Source of the DNA: CBDAPX01 sp965198725
Lineage (GTDB): Bacteria > Pseudomonadota > Alphaproteobacteria > Rhodobacterales > Rhodobacteraceae
DNA: 64,000 nt
NCBI GenBank assembly: GCA_965198725.1
Contig: CBDAPX010000001.1
Span: forward strand, 3,045,625-3,109,624
Direction of reading: 5' to 3'
Under the pieces are notes generated by a model that saw nothing but the letters and a program-made list of their open reading frames with translations, did no database searches and was not told the DNA's origin. The position numbers and the translations under genes were made by a program. Shown here piece by piece: positions 35,543 to 44,011 of this stretch; the stretch's first letter is position 1; every line of letters begins with the position of its first letter.

Positions 35543-36232
35543 TTAGTCTTCGGGGCTCATGACCTTCCAGATCACGGCACCAATGGCGGCACCGATCAGC
35601 GGCGCAACCCAGAACATCCAAAGCTGTGACAGCGCCGGACCTTCGGCAAAAAGCGCCACGCCGGTTGATCGCGCCGGGTTGACCGAGGTGTTGGTGACCG
35701 GGATCGAAATCAGGTGGATCAAAGTCAAACCCAGACCAATCGCAATCGGCGCAAACCCAGCCGGGGCACCTTTTGACGTCGCGCCCGGGATGATGATCAG
35801 GAAGGCCGCCGTCAGGACAATCTCTGTCACCAGCCCGGCGGTCAGGGAATAGCCCATGGGAGAGGCCTCTCCATATCCGTTGCTGGCAAATCCGCCCGGG
35901 CCACTGAACTCTGGCGCACCCGAAACAATGACATAAAGCACCACGGCCGCGGCAGTCGCACCAATAACCTGTGCCACCCAATACGGGATCATCTCTTTGG
36001 CATCATGACGTCCCGCCACAACCAACCCAAGCGTCACCGCCGGGTTGAAGTGCCCGCCAGAAATATGCCCGACCGTATAGGCCATGGTCAGCACGGTAAG
36101 GCCAAAGGCAAAACTGACGCCCAGCCATCCGATCCCAACATCGGCAACACCGGCGGCCAGCACGGCACTGCCGCAGCCGCCCAGAACCAGCCAAAATGTT
36201 CCGATGAACTCGGCAAGTAATTTGTTCATCAT
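35543..36232 (-). CDS. aqpZ: Aquaporin Z-type water channel
   Basis: 229-residue MIP-family channel with six membrane helices and the two NPA half-helices: GGHFNPAVT near residue 61 and SVNPARS near 184. His near the second selectivity-filter position (LTLIHLISIPVTNTSVN) supports a water-selective aquaporin rather than a glycerol facilitator. The start is ATG 36232 or the next codon. Confidence 0.94.
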   Translation of the reverse strand: MMNKLLAEFIGTFWLVLGGCGSAVLAAGVADVGIGWLGVSFAFGLTVLTMAYTVGHISGGHFNPAVTLGLVVAGRHDAKEMIPYWVAQVIGATAAAVVLYVIVSGAPEFSGPGGFASNGYGEASPMGYSLTAGLVTEIVLTAAFLIIIPGATSKGAPAGFAPIAIGLGLTLIHLISIPVTNTSVNPARSTGVALFAEGPALSQLWMFWVAPLIGAAIGAVIWKVMSPED

Positions 36233-36679
36233 GGAAAAGTCCCTCCTGTCTTCTGTTTTGAGGACACGTTAGACGCAAAGCATATGAACGGGATAGTGGC
36301 TTTTCGCGAAAAGCATTCCCCCGCTTGAATTCATTCGTCATCTGTCTTTGACGGCACGGCTTAAAGAACGGTCGATGCATCCAGATGTGTGCATGTGGCA
36401 AGTGTCGAAACGAGAACACTACAAAATCGGAAAGGCAAAACTGATATCGGGAACGGGATATCTCATCATAACTTCTGAAAGATCGGCCATCGGCCTGTTA
36501 AGATGCGTTCTTGAAATCCAACCGTTACGAAATGCCAGAAGTATGCCTGCGCGGCTCATCATCCCAACAAACCGAAAACTGATGGATCTCGAAAAACGAC
36601 AGTGTCATTGTCCCCAAGTGTTTGGTTAGGCAAAAAATACTGTGTTTTGTGAATTGGGCCACGCTGGTAGGAGACCGAC
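36233..36679. other. Intergenic region between aqpZ and the SnoaL-like gene
   Basis: About 450 bases with no supported gene; the one open frame (36348-36629) lacks a ribosome binding site and family features. It holds the aqpZ promoter side and, on the right, GTAGGAG before the next start. AT content is higher than in neighbouring host genes. Confidence 0.5.
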
Positions 36680-37453
36680 ATGACACCGAGCGAAATCGTT
36701 CTAGCGGCTATTGACGCAGTCTTTGTACGCTTCGATGTCGAAGCAGCAGACAGTCTGCTTGCTCCGGATTACATCCAACATAGCGCGTCCATACCCACGG
36801 GTGCCAAGGCGATCCTTGATCTTATTCCGGTTTTGCGTGCCAGCGGCATACACATCAAAGTTCATCGTGTGATTGCCGAAGGAGACTTGGTGGTTGTACA
36901 CGCAACCTATGCTAATGCAAAGGTCTTAGGTGGAGAAACCTTAGTGGCCTTCGATGTGTACCGGGTCGAAAATAGCAAGATCAAAGAACATTGGGATAAC
37001 CTCCGCGAAATGCCCGAGAAGTCGACTTCTGGCCACTCTATGACCGACGGCTTCATTGGAATCCTCAACCTTGAAGAGACATCCCGAAACAAGACGCTGG
37101 TACGAGACTTCGTTGATGCCGTTTTGGCAAACTACGAGATCGGACGAATAACCGAATTTGTCTCAGTCGAGTCTTACATCCAACACAACCCAAACATAGC
37201 AGATGGTTATCACAGCCTCGTTTCGAATTTAGAAACTCAGATTGCAGAAGGCCACGCCGCTCCTTACACGCGAACTCACTTAGTGGTTGCACAGGGAAAT
37301 TTTGTGTTTCTTGCGTCTGAAGGAATGCTCCGCACCACCCATCCGACGGCGTACTTTGATCTTTTTCGGGTGGATAATGGAAAAATTGTTGAGCACTGGG
37401 ACGTTATGGCGGACATGCCGTCTGACATGGCTCACTCGAATGGAAAATTCTAG
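36680..37453 (+). CDS. Protein with two tandem SnoaL-like (NTF2-fold) domains
   Basis: 257 residues made of two related halves. Half 1 (1-118): LLAPDYIQHSASIPTGAKAI to FDVYRVENSKIKEHWDNL. Half 2 (about 132-257): FVSVESYIQHNPNIADGYHS to FDLFRVDNGKIVEHWDVM. Each half has the YIQH and KI-EHWD marks of the SnoaL-like ester cyclase/isomerase superfamily. GGAG precedes the start. Substrate unknown. Less GC-rich in codon use than its neighbours, which hints at transfer. Confidence 0.85.
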   Translation: MTPSEIVLAAIDAVFVRFDVEAADSLLAPDYIQHSASIPTGAKAILDLIPVLRASGIHIKVHRVIAEGDLVVVHATYANAKVLGGETLVAFDVYRVENSKIKEHWDNLREMPEKSTSGHSMTDGFIGILNLEETSRNKTLVRDFVDAVLANYEIGRITEFVSVESYIQHNPNIADGYHSLVSNLETQIAEGHAAPYTRTHLVVAQGNFVFLASEGMLRTTHPTAYFDLFRVDNGKIVEHWDVMADMPSDMAHSNGKF

Positions 37454-37687
37454 CCATTGTACAGCAAGACCACTCTGAGGGAAAAAGTCTGAAGTCAAAT
37501 TGCCAGCCCGCACAGAGCGAACTCCGGATCTAACAAGCATCAGAAATTTGTCTTCTCGCGGCCTATGGTCTGGATGTCATTCAGAGTGGAAGTTGATGGG
37601 CGGCGTAAGACAGTCTGCAAGTGAATATGTAAGACATCTCGTCAAGTACACTTCCACAAAGTGCGCCCTATGTCTCCCTGACGCACA
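37454..37687. other. Intergenic region between SnoaL-like gene and trigger factor terminator
   Basis: No supported gene. The open frame at 37500-37763 has no ribosome binding site and runs into the terminator hairpin. Confidence 0.5.
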
Positions 37688-37727
37688 AAACAAAACCCAC
37701 GCCGTTCATATACTCACGGCGTGGGTT
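37688..37727 (-). terminator. Terminator after tig
   Basis: AACCCACGCCG (37694-37704) pairs with CGGCGTGGGTT (37717-37727). On the minus strand the stem is followed by TTTGTTTTG. Confidence 0.88.
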
Positions 37728-37770
37728 GGCTCAGTCAGGCAGACTAACGATTTTGACCGTTGACTGGGAC

Positions 37771-39102
37771 TTATTCGTCCTCGAGCGCTTCAACGGCTTT
37801 CTGCAAATCGTCCTTGGTGACTTCCTTTTCCGCCACTTCGGCCAGTTCGATGACGTAGTCGACAACCTTGTCTTCAAAGAGCGGCGCGCGCAGCTGTTGC
37901 TGCATCTGCTGGTTTTGCTGGATGAACTCAAAGAACTCGCGTTCCTGACCCGGGTACTGACGCGCCTGGTTCATGATCGCTTGGGTCATTTCGGCGTCTG
38001 TCACGGTGACTTCGGCTTTTTGACCCAGTTCAGCCAGCAACAGGCCCAGACGGACGCGGCGCTCTGCGAGGGTGTTGTGTTCCTCGGTCGGCTCGATTTC
38101 CGGATGATCGTGGCCTTCGACGTCTTTGTTTTCCTCGTGCCACAGCTGATGCGCGATCTGACCGGCTTCGGCTTTGACCAAGGAGGGCGGCAGGTCAAAC
38201 GACACCAGTTCGTCCAACTGGTCCAGCAGCGCACGTTTCATGACCGCACGGGCGGCACCCGAATATTCGGCTTCCAGACGTTCCGCGATCTGACCTTTCA
38301 ACGCTTCGAGGTCCTCTGCGCCAAATTTCTTGGCCAGCTCGTCATCAACCGTCGCCGCAACCGGTTTTTTCACTTCTTTAATGGTGCAGGTAAAGACCGC
38401 TTCTTTGCCCGCCAGATGCTCCGCCTGATACTCTTCGGGGAACGTTACGTTCACTTCTTTTTCCTCACCGGTTTTCACACCAACCAGTTGCTCTTCAAAG
38501 CCGGGGATGAAGCTGTTGGAGCCCAGAACCAGAGGATAGTCTTCCGCCGAACCGCCTTCGAACACTTCGCCGTCAACCTTGCCGACGAAATCCATCACAA
38601 TCTGATCGCCGTCTTTGGACTTCACCGTCTCTTTGCGCGGTTTAAAGTCTTGTGCGGTTTCAGCCAGGTTGTTCAGCGCCTCTTCCACCGCAGTGTCATC
38701 GGCCTTGGCGACCAGTTTCTCCAGCGAAATGCCTTTCAGATCAACCTCGGGGATGACCGGCAGAGCTTCGTAGTTCATTTCAACATGAACATCGTCGCCT
38801 TCTTTCCAGTCCTCATTGGTCATCTTGACCTCGGGCTGCATGGCCGGACGGTCGCCGCTGTCCTCAAAATGCTTTGACATGGCGCCATCGATGCTTTCCT
38901 GCATCGCCTCGCCCATCAGGCGCTGACCGAACTGTTTCTTCAGAAGGGCCATAGGGACTTTGCCCTTACGAAAACCCTTCATCTCGATGTCGGGCTGCGC
39001 CTCGACCAGCTTCTCGTTGACCTTCGCATCCAGCTCATCTGCGGTAACAGTGATCGCGTAGCCGCGTTTCAAACCTTCGTTCAGCGTCTCGGTGACCTGC
39101 AT
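37771..39102 (-). CDS. tig: Trigger factor
   Basis: 443-residue ribosome-associated chaperone. The N-terminal ribosome-binding domain has the GFRKGKVPMALLKKQFG signature near residue 42. A central FKBP-type prolyl isomerase domain follows (about 155-245; DQIVMDFVGKVDGEVFEGG) and then the helical C-terminal arms. Acidic overall, ending VEALEDE. Confidence 0.96.
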   Translation of the reverse strand: MQVTETLNEGLKRGYAITVTADELDAKVNEKLVEAQPDIEMKGFRKGKVPMALLKKQFGQRLMGEAMQESIDGAMSKHFEDSGDRPAMQPEVKMTNEDWKEGDDVHVEMNYEALPVIPEVDLKGISLEKLVAKADDTAVEEALNNLAETAQDFKPRKETVKSKDGDQIVMDFVGKVDGEVFEGGSAEDYPLVLGSNSFIPGFEEQLVGVKTGEEKEVNVTFPEEYQAEHLAGKEAVFTCTIKEVKKPVAATVDDELAKKFGAEDLEALKGQIAERLEAEYSGAARAVMKRALLDQLDELVSFDLPPSLVKAEAGQIAHQLWHEENKDVEGHDHPEIEPTEEHNTLAERRVRLGLLLAELGQKAEVTVTDAEMTQAIMNQARQYPGQEREFFEFIQQNQQMQQQLRAPLFEDKVVDYVIELAEVAEKEVTKDDLQKAVEALEDE

Positions 39103-39234
39103 TCAGTATTTCCCCATGGGTTCAAGGCGCGCCGACAAGGCGCGCTAAGCGAATTTGGGGCCTTCTATTGGGCTGGGCCGGGCTGTGCAAGAGGCATTGC
39201 ACCGGTTCATTAGATCGCGTCCCCCCACACGCAA

Positions 39235-39260
39235 AGACCCGCTGGCAAACCAGCGGGTCT
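39235..39260 (-). terminator. Terminator after the porin gene
   Basis: Perfect 11-bp stem: AGACCCGCTGG (39235-39245) and CCAGCGGGTCT (39250-39260) with a 4-base loop. The tail on the minus strand is TTTGCG. Confidence 0.85.
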
Positions 39261-39283
39261 CAAGCGGTCAAATGGCCGTAGGA

Positions 39284-40411
39284 TCAGAATTTCCAGCGCG
39301 AACCGATCATGAAAGAGCTCGCATCTTCAAAGTCGCTAGTGTTGTCTTCGTAGGCATAGCTGTAATAGCCCGCGTAGGCTTCGAGGATGTACTGGTCGAT
39401 CTTTTGAACCACCGCAATGCCCCAGGCAGAGCCTTCATCCCCGTCGGTTACCTTGTCGCTGGAAGAGAAATAATCGAGCGACACGGCCGTGGACCCAATC
39501 GCCAGCCAATCTCCTGTGTAGCCAACCTTGCCATACCAATAGGATCCACCGTCTTTCTGGTCGCCAATGGCCGCTGAAACGTTAAAGCCCGAGTCCAACA
39601 GCACCGCACCCGATAAGGTAAAGGTTTCGACATCATCTTCCGAAGGATCGTCGCGATCCCGCCATTGATACGCGATCCCTGCGCCCACCTCGGCGCCTCC
39701 CAGTTCGTTTTCATACCACGCACCAATGTCGTAATAGGTGTCGTCGTCGCTCGAACTCAAAACGTTCTTGCCATAAGACACACCGGCCTGAAACCCGTTG
39801 AAGGACGGCGTGTCATACCGGATCCGGCCGCGGCGGCTGCCATCAAAGTTCCCGAACACGTCTCCCAGTTCAACGCCATTTGTCGGAACTGTTCCCATAT
39901 CGCCGGTGCGGCGCAAAAAATATCCGCCCGCCACGTCAACCAAACCAATGGCGTTTGCCAAACCTGTGCCTGAGAGGTCGTATTCGCCAAGGCCATCCGC
40001 CACCATGGAACCTTGGCCTGCGTAGAATGTACCGATGTTTTCAGTTTCTAGGCTGAAATCCACGTGGCGCAGATCGCTGCGCGTCCAATCAAAGACCTCG
40101 CCGCGCCCTGATTGCGTGAAAGAGTTGGTCCCGTTGAACCCAAGTGCGGTTTCAAACCGAAACTGAAACGTGTTTGCGCCATAAGGCTGAATCAGGCGGA
40201 AACCGGCCCGCGAACTGGAGCGAGAGTTATCGCCAATCTCGCCAAATGATTCACGACCATCATCGAAATCGACATAAGCCGGGTTCAAATGGCCGTAGTA
40301 CTGAAATGTACCGCCGGACGCGTTTTTATAGACCGGCCCTGCGAGCGCATATCCGCCCGATAAGGTCAAAGCGGCCAGTGAGACTGAGGCGTTTGTCAAT
40401 TTAGGCTTCAT
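39284..40411 (-). CDS. Outer membrane porin
   Basis: 375 residues with a signal peptide (LTNASVSLAALTLSGGYALA) and a Gly/Tyr/Asp-rich beta-barrel of alternating strands, for example GTFQYYGHLNPAYVDFDD and GNFDGSRRGRIRYDTPSFNG. It ends GSRWKF with the C-terminal Phe needed for barrel insertion. Rhodobacterales-type general porin. The ATG at 40411 follows GGAGAACTCCC. Confidence 0.88.
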   Translation of the reverse strand: MKPKLTNASVSLAALTLSGGYALAGPVYKNASGGTFQYYGHLNPAYVDFDDGRESFGEIGDNSRSSSRAGFRLIQPYGANTFQFRFETALGFNGTNSFTQSGRGEVFDWTRSDLRHVDFSLETENIGTFYAGQGSMVADGLGEYDLSGTGLANAIGLVDVAGGYFLRRTGDMGTVPTNGVELGDVFGNFDGSRRGRIRYDTPSFNGFQAGVSYGKNVLSSSDDDTYYDIGAWYENELGGAEVGAGIAYQWRDRDDPSEDDVETFTLSGAVLLDSGFNVSAAIGDQKDGGSYWYGKVGYTGDWLAIGSTAVSLDYFSSSDKVTDGDEGSAWGIAVVQKIDQYILEAYAGYYSYAYEDNTSDFEDASSFMIGSRWKF

Positions 40412-40722
40412 GGGAGTTCTCCAAAAACTTGGCGCTGTGCAATTCATCTTGATCAAATAAAACAAAATTAATGTGACTTTTGGCCAGTCCTTTTAATTGC
40501 GCCAGACAATCAGCGCCTGTGCGCAAAAAAGCGCTTGTTTAAAGCGCTCAAACACACACTCGCAAGTGCAATTTGCGCCTGGTGTGCCCGGATGCAGAAG
40601 CAAGAGCACGACACATGCGACAAATTGCACAGGCGACACGACTCAACCATGCATTGAAACTTTAAACAGTGCAATATTTGGGCGCTTTGCCCAAAAAATC
40701 ACGCAAAGTCAAAGGCCGCCAG
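40412..40722. promoter_or_regulatory. Porin/nap divergent intergenic region with repeated GTGCAAT motif
   Basis: 311 bases between two divergent genes. GTGCAAT occurs at 40437, 40566 and 40669 on the plus strand and at 40624-40630 on the minus strand. The copies at 40566-40575 (GTGCAATTTG) and 40621-40630 (CAAATTGCAC) form a perfect 10-bp inverted repeat 45 bases apart. A second palindromic cluster of AAAGCGCT units lies near 40530-40550. Likely holds regulator sites for nap, porin or both. Confidence 0.5.
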
Positions 40723-41232
40723 ATGTCCATCGAGCTCAGCCGACGCAGGATCCTGTTTGGATTACCCCCTGACGCACACAGGAATGTGATGCGCCCGCCG
40801 GGTGCGGATGCGGGTTTTGAGGCGCTGTGCCACGATTGTTCGGCCTGCCATTCGGTCTGTGCCGAAAGCATCATTACCATCGATGCAAAGGGCCGCCCGG
40901 TCATCGACTTGAACCGCGGCGCCTGTACCTTTTGCGGTGCTTGCGTCGATGCGTGTCCGACCGGCGCATTGTCATCCGAACGCGTCAAAGACTGGCCATG
41001 GACCGCCGACATAAGTGCGGCCTGTGTGTCGATGAACGGCATCTCTTGTCGTTCCTGCCAGGACACCTGCCCGGAACAAGCAATCCGCTTTCAATTGCAG
41101 GTCGGTAGCCGCGCGCAACCAATCCTTGACGCCACCGCGTGCACGGGCTGTGGGGCCTGTGGTGTGGTCTGCCCGGCGCAGGCGGTCAGCTTTGTCCAAG
41201 CGACCCCGGCTCATCCGGAGGCCGTGCAATGA
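40723..41232 (+). CDS. napF: Ferredoxin-type protein NapF
   Basis: 169 residues with three cysteine clusters for 4Fe-4S centres: CHDCSACHSVCAES near 42, CTFCGACVDACPTGAL near 72 and CTGCGACGVVCPAQAV near 145, plus CRSCQDTCPEQAI. Cytoplasmic maturation or electron-transfer partner of NapA. Start taken at 40723 (MSIELSRRRILFG); first gene of the truncated nap operon. Confidence 0.92.
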   Translation: MSIELSRRRILFGLPPDAHRNVMRPPGADAGFEALCHDCSACHSVCAESIITIDAKGRPVIDLNRGACTFCGACVDACPTGALSSERVKDWPWTADISAACVSMNGISCRSCQDTCPEQAIRFQLQVGSRAQPILDATACTGCGACGVVCPAQAVSFVQATPAHPEAVQ

Positions 41233-41477
41233 ACATTTGCGGGTGCCTTGTTCATGTCACACCAGATCGCGCCGCAGAAGCCGCAGAAGCCATGAACAAA
41301 ACGCCCGGTGCAGAAGTGCACGCCGGGGGCGCGGATGGCCGGTTTGTCGTGGTCGTCGAAGATACCAAAGACAAATTTGCGTCCGAAACCATCATGGACC
41401 TGCACCAGATCCCGGGCGTCGTATCGCTGACGCTCAGCTATCACCATTTTGAACCCCCATCGTCCGACCCGCAGTGA
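41229..41477 (+). CDS. napD: NapD chaperone
   Basis: 82-residue cytoplasmic chaperone that binds the NapA Tat signal. Family features: NICGCLVHVTPDRAAEAAEA and FASETIMDLHQIPGVVSLTL. The ATG at 41229 overlaps the napF stop as ATGA. Confidence 0.92.
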   Translation: MNICGCLVHVTPDRAAEAAEAMNKTPGAEVHAGGADGRFVVVVEDTKDKFASETIMDLHQIPGVVSLTLSYHHFEPPSSDPQ

Positions 41478-41502
41478 CGTATCCACCGACCGGAGGCCCC
41501 AT

Positions 41503-42798
41503 ATGACAACGTCTGACTCGCGCAGAACCTTTCTCAAGGCATCCGCCGCCGCAGCCACCGCGTCTGCTGTAGGCATACCGATGGCAGGCCAGCAAGCATC
41601 AGCGCAATTCGCCCCGCCGGACATCAAATGGGATAAGGCGCCCTGCCGTTTTTGCGGAACAGGGTGCACCGTTCTGGTGGGCACCAAGGAAGGTCGCGTT
41701 GTGGCCACCCAAGGCGACCCGGATGCAGAGGTCAATCGCGGTCTGAACTGCGTCAAAGGCTATTTCCTGTCCAAAATCATGTACGGCTCTGACCGCCTGA
41801 CACAGCCACTCCTGCGCAAAACCAACGGCGCCTATGACAAAAATGGTGAATTTGAGCCGGTTTCGTGGGACGAGGCATTCGACCTGATGGCAGTCAAATG
41901 GAAAGAAGCGCTGGCCGCCAAGGGCCCGACCAGCGTGGGCATGTTCGGCTCAGGTCAATGGACCGTATGGGAAGGCTATGCCGCCTCGAAGCTGATGAAG
42001 GCTGGGTTCCGGTCCAACAACATCGATCCCAATGCCCGCCACTGTATGGCCTCGGCTGTTCTGGGGTTCATGCGCACCTTTGGCGTCGACGAACCCATGG
42101 GTTGTTATGATGATCTGGAAGCGGCGGACACCTTCGTCCTTTGGGGATCGAACATGGCCGAGATGCACCCGATCCTCTGGTCGCGCCTGACAGATACGCG
42201 CCTGACCAAACCGGGATCAGAGGTGCATGTCCTGTCGACCTTTAAACATCGGTCTTTCGAGCTGGCCGACAATGGCATCATCTTCAACCCGCAAACTGAT
42301 CTGGCGCTGTTGAACTACATTGCCAACTATATCATTCAGACAGGCCGCGTGAACGAGGACTTTATGTCCAAGCACGTGAACATCACAAAGGCCACAACGG
42401 ATATCGGCTATGGTCTGCGTCCCAACGACCCCCTGCAAGAAGCCGCCGCCAATCCGGATTCCGGTGACCTGACACCGATTGATTTCGACGAATACGCCGC
42501 CAGCGTTGCGGAATACACGCTCGACAGCGTGTCTGAACTGTCCGGTGTGCCCCCCGAAAAACTCGAATGGCTGGCCGAACAATATGCCGATCCCAACCGC
42601 AAGGTGATGAGCCTTTGGACCATGGGATTTAACCAGCACACACGCGGGTCCTGGGTGAATTCGCTGATGTACAATGTGCATCTGCTGACTGGCAAAATCT
42701 CGGAACCCGGCAATTCACCGTTCTCTCTGACCGGGCAACCATCGGCTTGTGGAACCGCACGTGAGGTCGGCACTTTTGCCCACCGGCTGCCCGCCTGA
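41503..42798 (+). pseudogene. napA: Periplasmic nitrate reductase catalytic subunit, 5' half cut by IS
   Basis: The N-terminal 431 residues of a protein normally near 830. The Tat signal (SRRTFLKASAAAATA), the 4Fe-4S motif (CRFCGTGC with the later NCVKG) and the molybdenum-ligand Cys in NARHCMASAV are present. The reading frame ends on the TGA formed by the first three bases of IS-A copy 2. The C-terminal molybdopterin-binding half and any napG, napH, napB or napC genes are missing, so nitrate reduction by this locus cannot work. Confidence 0.93.
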
Positions 42799-42829
42799 TC
42801 AGCCCCACCTGAGTGGTCCAATTTGATTG

Positions 42830-43693
42830 TTAGTGCATGATCGACCTTTGGTCCATCTTGACGACGGTTTCGGGAGCCGGTGGGCGGTAGCCTAGAGCAC
42901 TGTGTGGTCGTTTCGTGTTGTAGTGTTTCCTCCATTCCTCAATCAGGATTTGTGCTTCGCGCAGGCTATAGAAGATTTCGCCGTTCAAGAACTCATCGCG
43001 GAAACGGGCGTTGAAGCTTTCGCAGTACCCATTCTCCCAAGGGCTGCCTGGTTCGATGTAAGCCGCCCTTGCGCCGACAGCCTTGATCCAGTCCTGCACG
43101 GCTTGCGCAACGAACTCAGGGCCATTGTCGGAACGGATGAACGACGGGATGCCGCGCAGAATGAACAGGTCGCTCAGCACATCGATCACATTGCCTGAGT
43201 TGAGCTTGCGATCCACGCGTATGGCCAAGCATTCCCGACTGTACTCGTCGATGATGTTGAGTGTGCGGAAAGCTTTACCATCGTCGGTGCGGCAGTGGAC
43301 AAAGTCGTAAGACCAGACATGATCGCGGCGCTCTGGCCGAAGCCTGACACATGATCCATCATTCAGCCAAAGCCGCCCTTTCTTCGGTTGTTTCATTGGC
43401 ACTTTCAGCCCCTCTCGTCGCCATAACCGTTCCACGCGCTTGTCATTCACATGCCAGCCAGCGTCTCTCAGTAGTGCCGCGATCCTACGATAGCCGTAGC
43501 GGCCATACTGCCGGGTCAGTTCGATCATATCAGCCACTAAACGTTCTTCATCCGGGCGACCCGCAGGTACTTTGCGCTGTGTGGATCGATGTTGTCTTAG
43601 AACCCGGCATGCCCGACGCTCCGAGATGTTCAGCTCAGCACGAACGCGATCAATACAGGCACGACGACGAGCGGGGCTCAGAAGTTTCCCTTT
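42830..43693 (-). CDS. IS3-family transposase OrfB (IS-A copy 2)
   Basis: Same as the copy 1 OrfB apart from one Gln-to-Glu change (LIEEWRKHYN). DDE residues intact. Expected as an OrfAB product through the A-AAG slippage near 43691. Confidence 0.9.
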   Translation of the reverse strand, partial: KGKLLSPARRRACIDRVRAELNISERRACRVLRQHRSTQRKVPAGRPDEERLVADMIELTRQYGRYGYRRIAALLRDAGWHVNDKRVERLWRREGLKVPMKQPKKGRLWLNDGSCVRLRPERRDHVWSYDFVHCRTDDGKAFRTLNIIDEYSRECLAIRVDRKLNSGNVIDVLSDLFILRGIPSFIRSDNGPEFVAQAVQDWIKAVGARAAYIEPGSPWENGYCESFNARFRDEFLNGEIFYSLREAQILIEEWRKHYNTKRPHSALGYRPPAPETVVKMDQRSIMH

Positions 43694-43956
43694 GCCGCCT
43701 CCGCCAAGATCAGCTTGTCCAGCGTCAGATCAGAAACGGCTTTGCGCAATCGCTCGTTCTCTTTTTGCAGACGCTTCAGTTCCTTCAATTGATCCGTGCC
43801 CATTCCGCCGTATTTTTTCTTCCACCGGTAGTAGGTCTGTTCAGTCACACCGATCTGACGGATCGCATCCAGACGCGGCATCCCTTGCCCCGTCAGAACC
43901 TCAACCTGCCGTAACTTCGTGACAATCTCTTCTGGCTTTGGTCGCTTGTTGGCCAT
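43678..43956 (-). CDS. IS3-family transposase OrfA (IS-A copy 2)
   Basis: 92 residues, same sequence as the copy 1 OrfA. Because the leader is one base shorter here, the upstream phage tail-tip frame reads straight through the terminal repeat into orfA without a stop. Confidence 0.9.
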   Translation of the reverse strand: MANKRPKPEEIVTKLRQVEVLTGQGMPRLDAIRQIGVTEQTYYRWKKKYGGMGTDQLKELKRLQKENERLRKAVSDLTLDKLILAEAAKGNF

Positions 43957-44011
43957 GTGTTTCCTCCGTTTCCTAAACATAGCGGAGGACCACTTCAGTG
44001 GGGGAAGACCA

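Larger units (their letters stand above)
42796..44011 (-). mobile_element. IS3-family insertion sequence, copy 2 (IS-A)
   Basis: 1216 bp, near-identical to 5885-7101 and in the same orientation. Visible differences: a short variable patch near 42928-42946 (orfB Gln to Glu), one T fewer in the leader of orfA near 43969, and two changes in the last seven bases of the right end. Flanks CGCC and GCCA are not a target duplication. Left neighbour napA', right neighbour a phage tail gene. Confidence 0.9.

Noticed and set aside
36348..36629. 93-codon frame between aqpZ and the SnoaL-like gene
   Set aside because: No ribosome binding site, mixed composition, no recognisable family.
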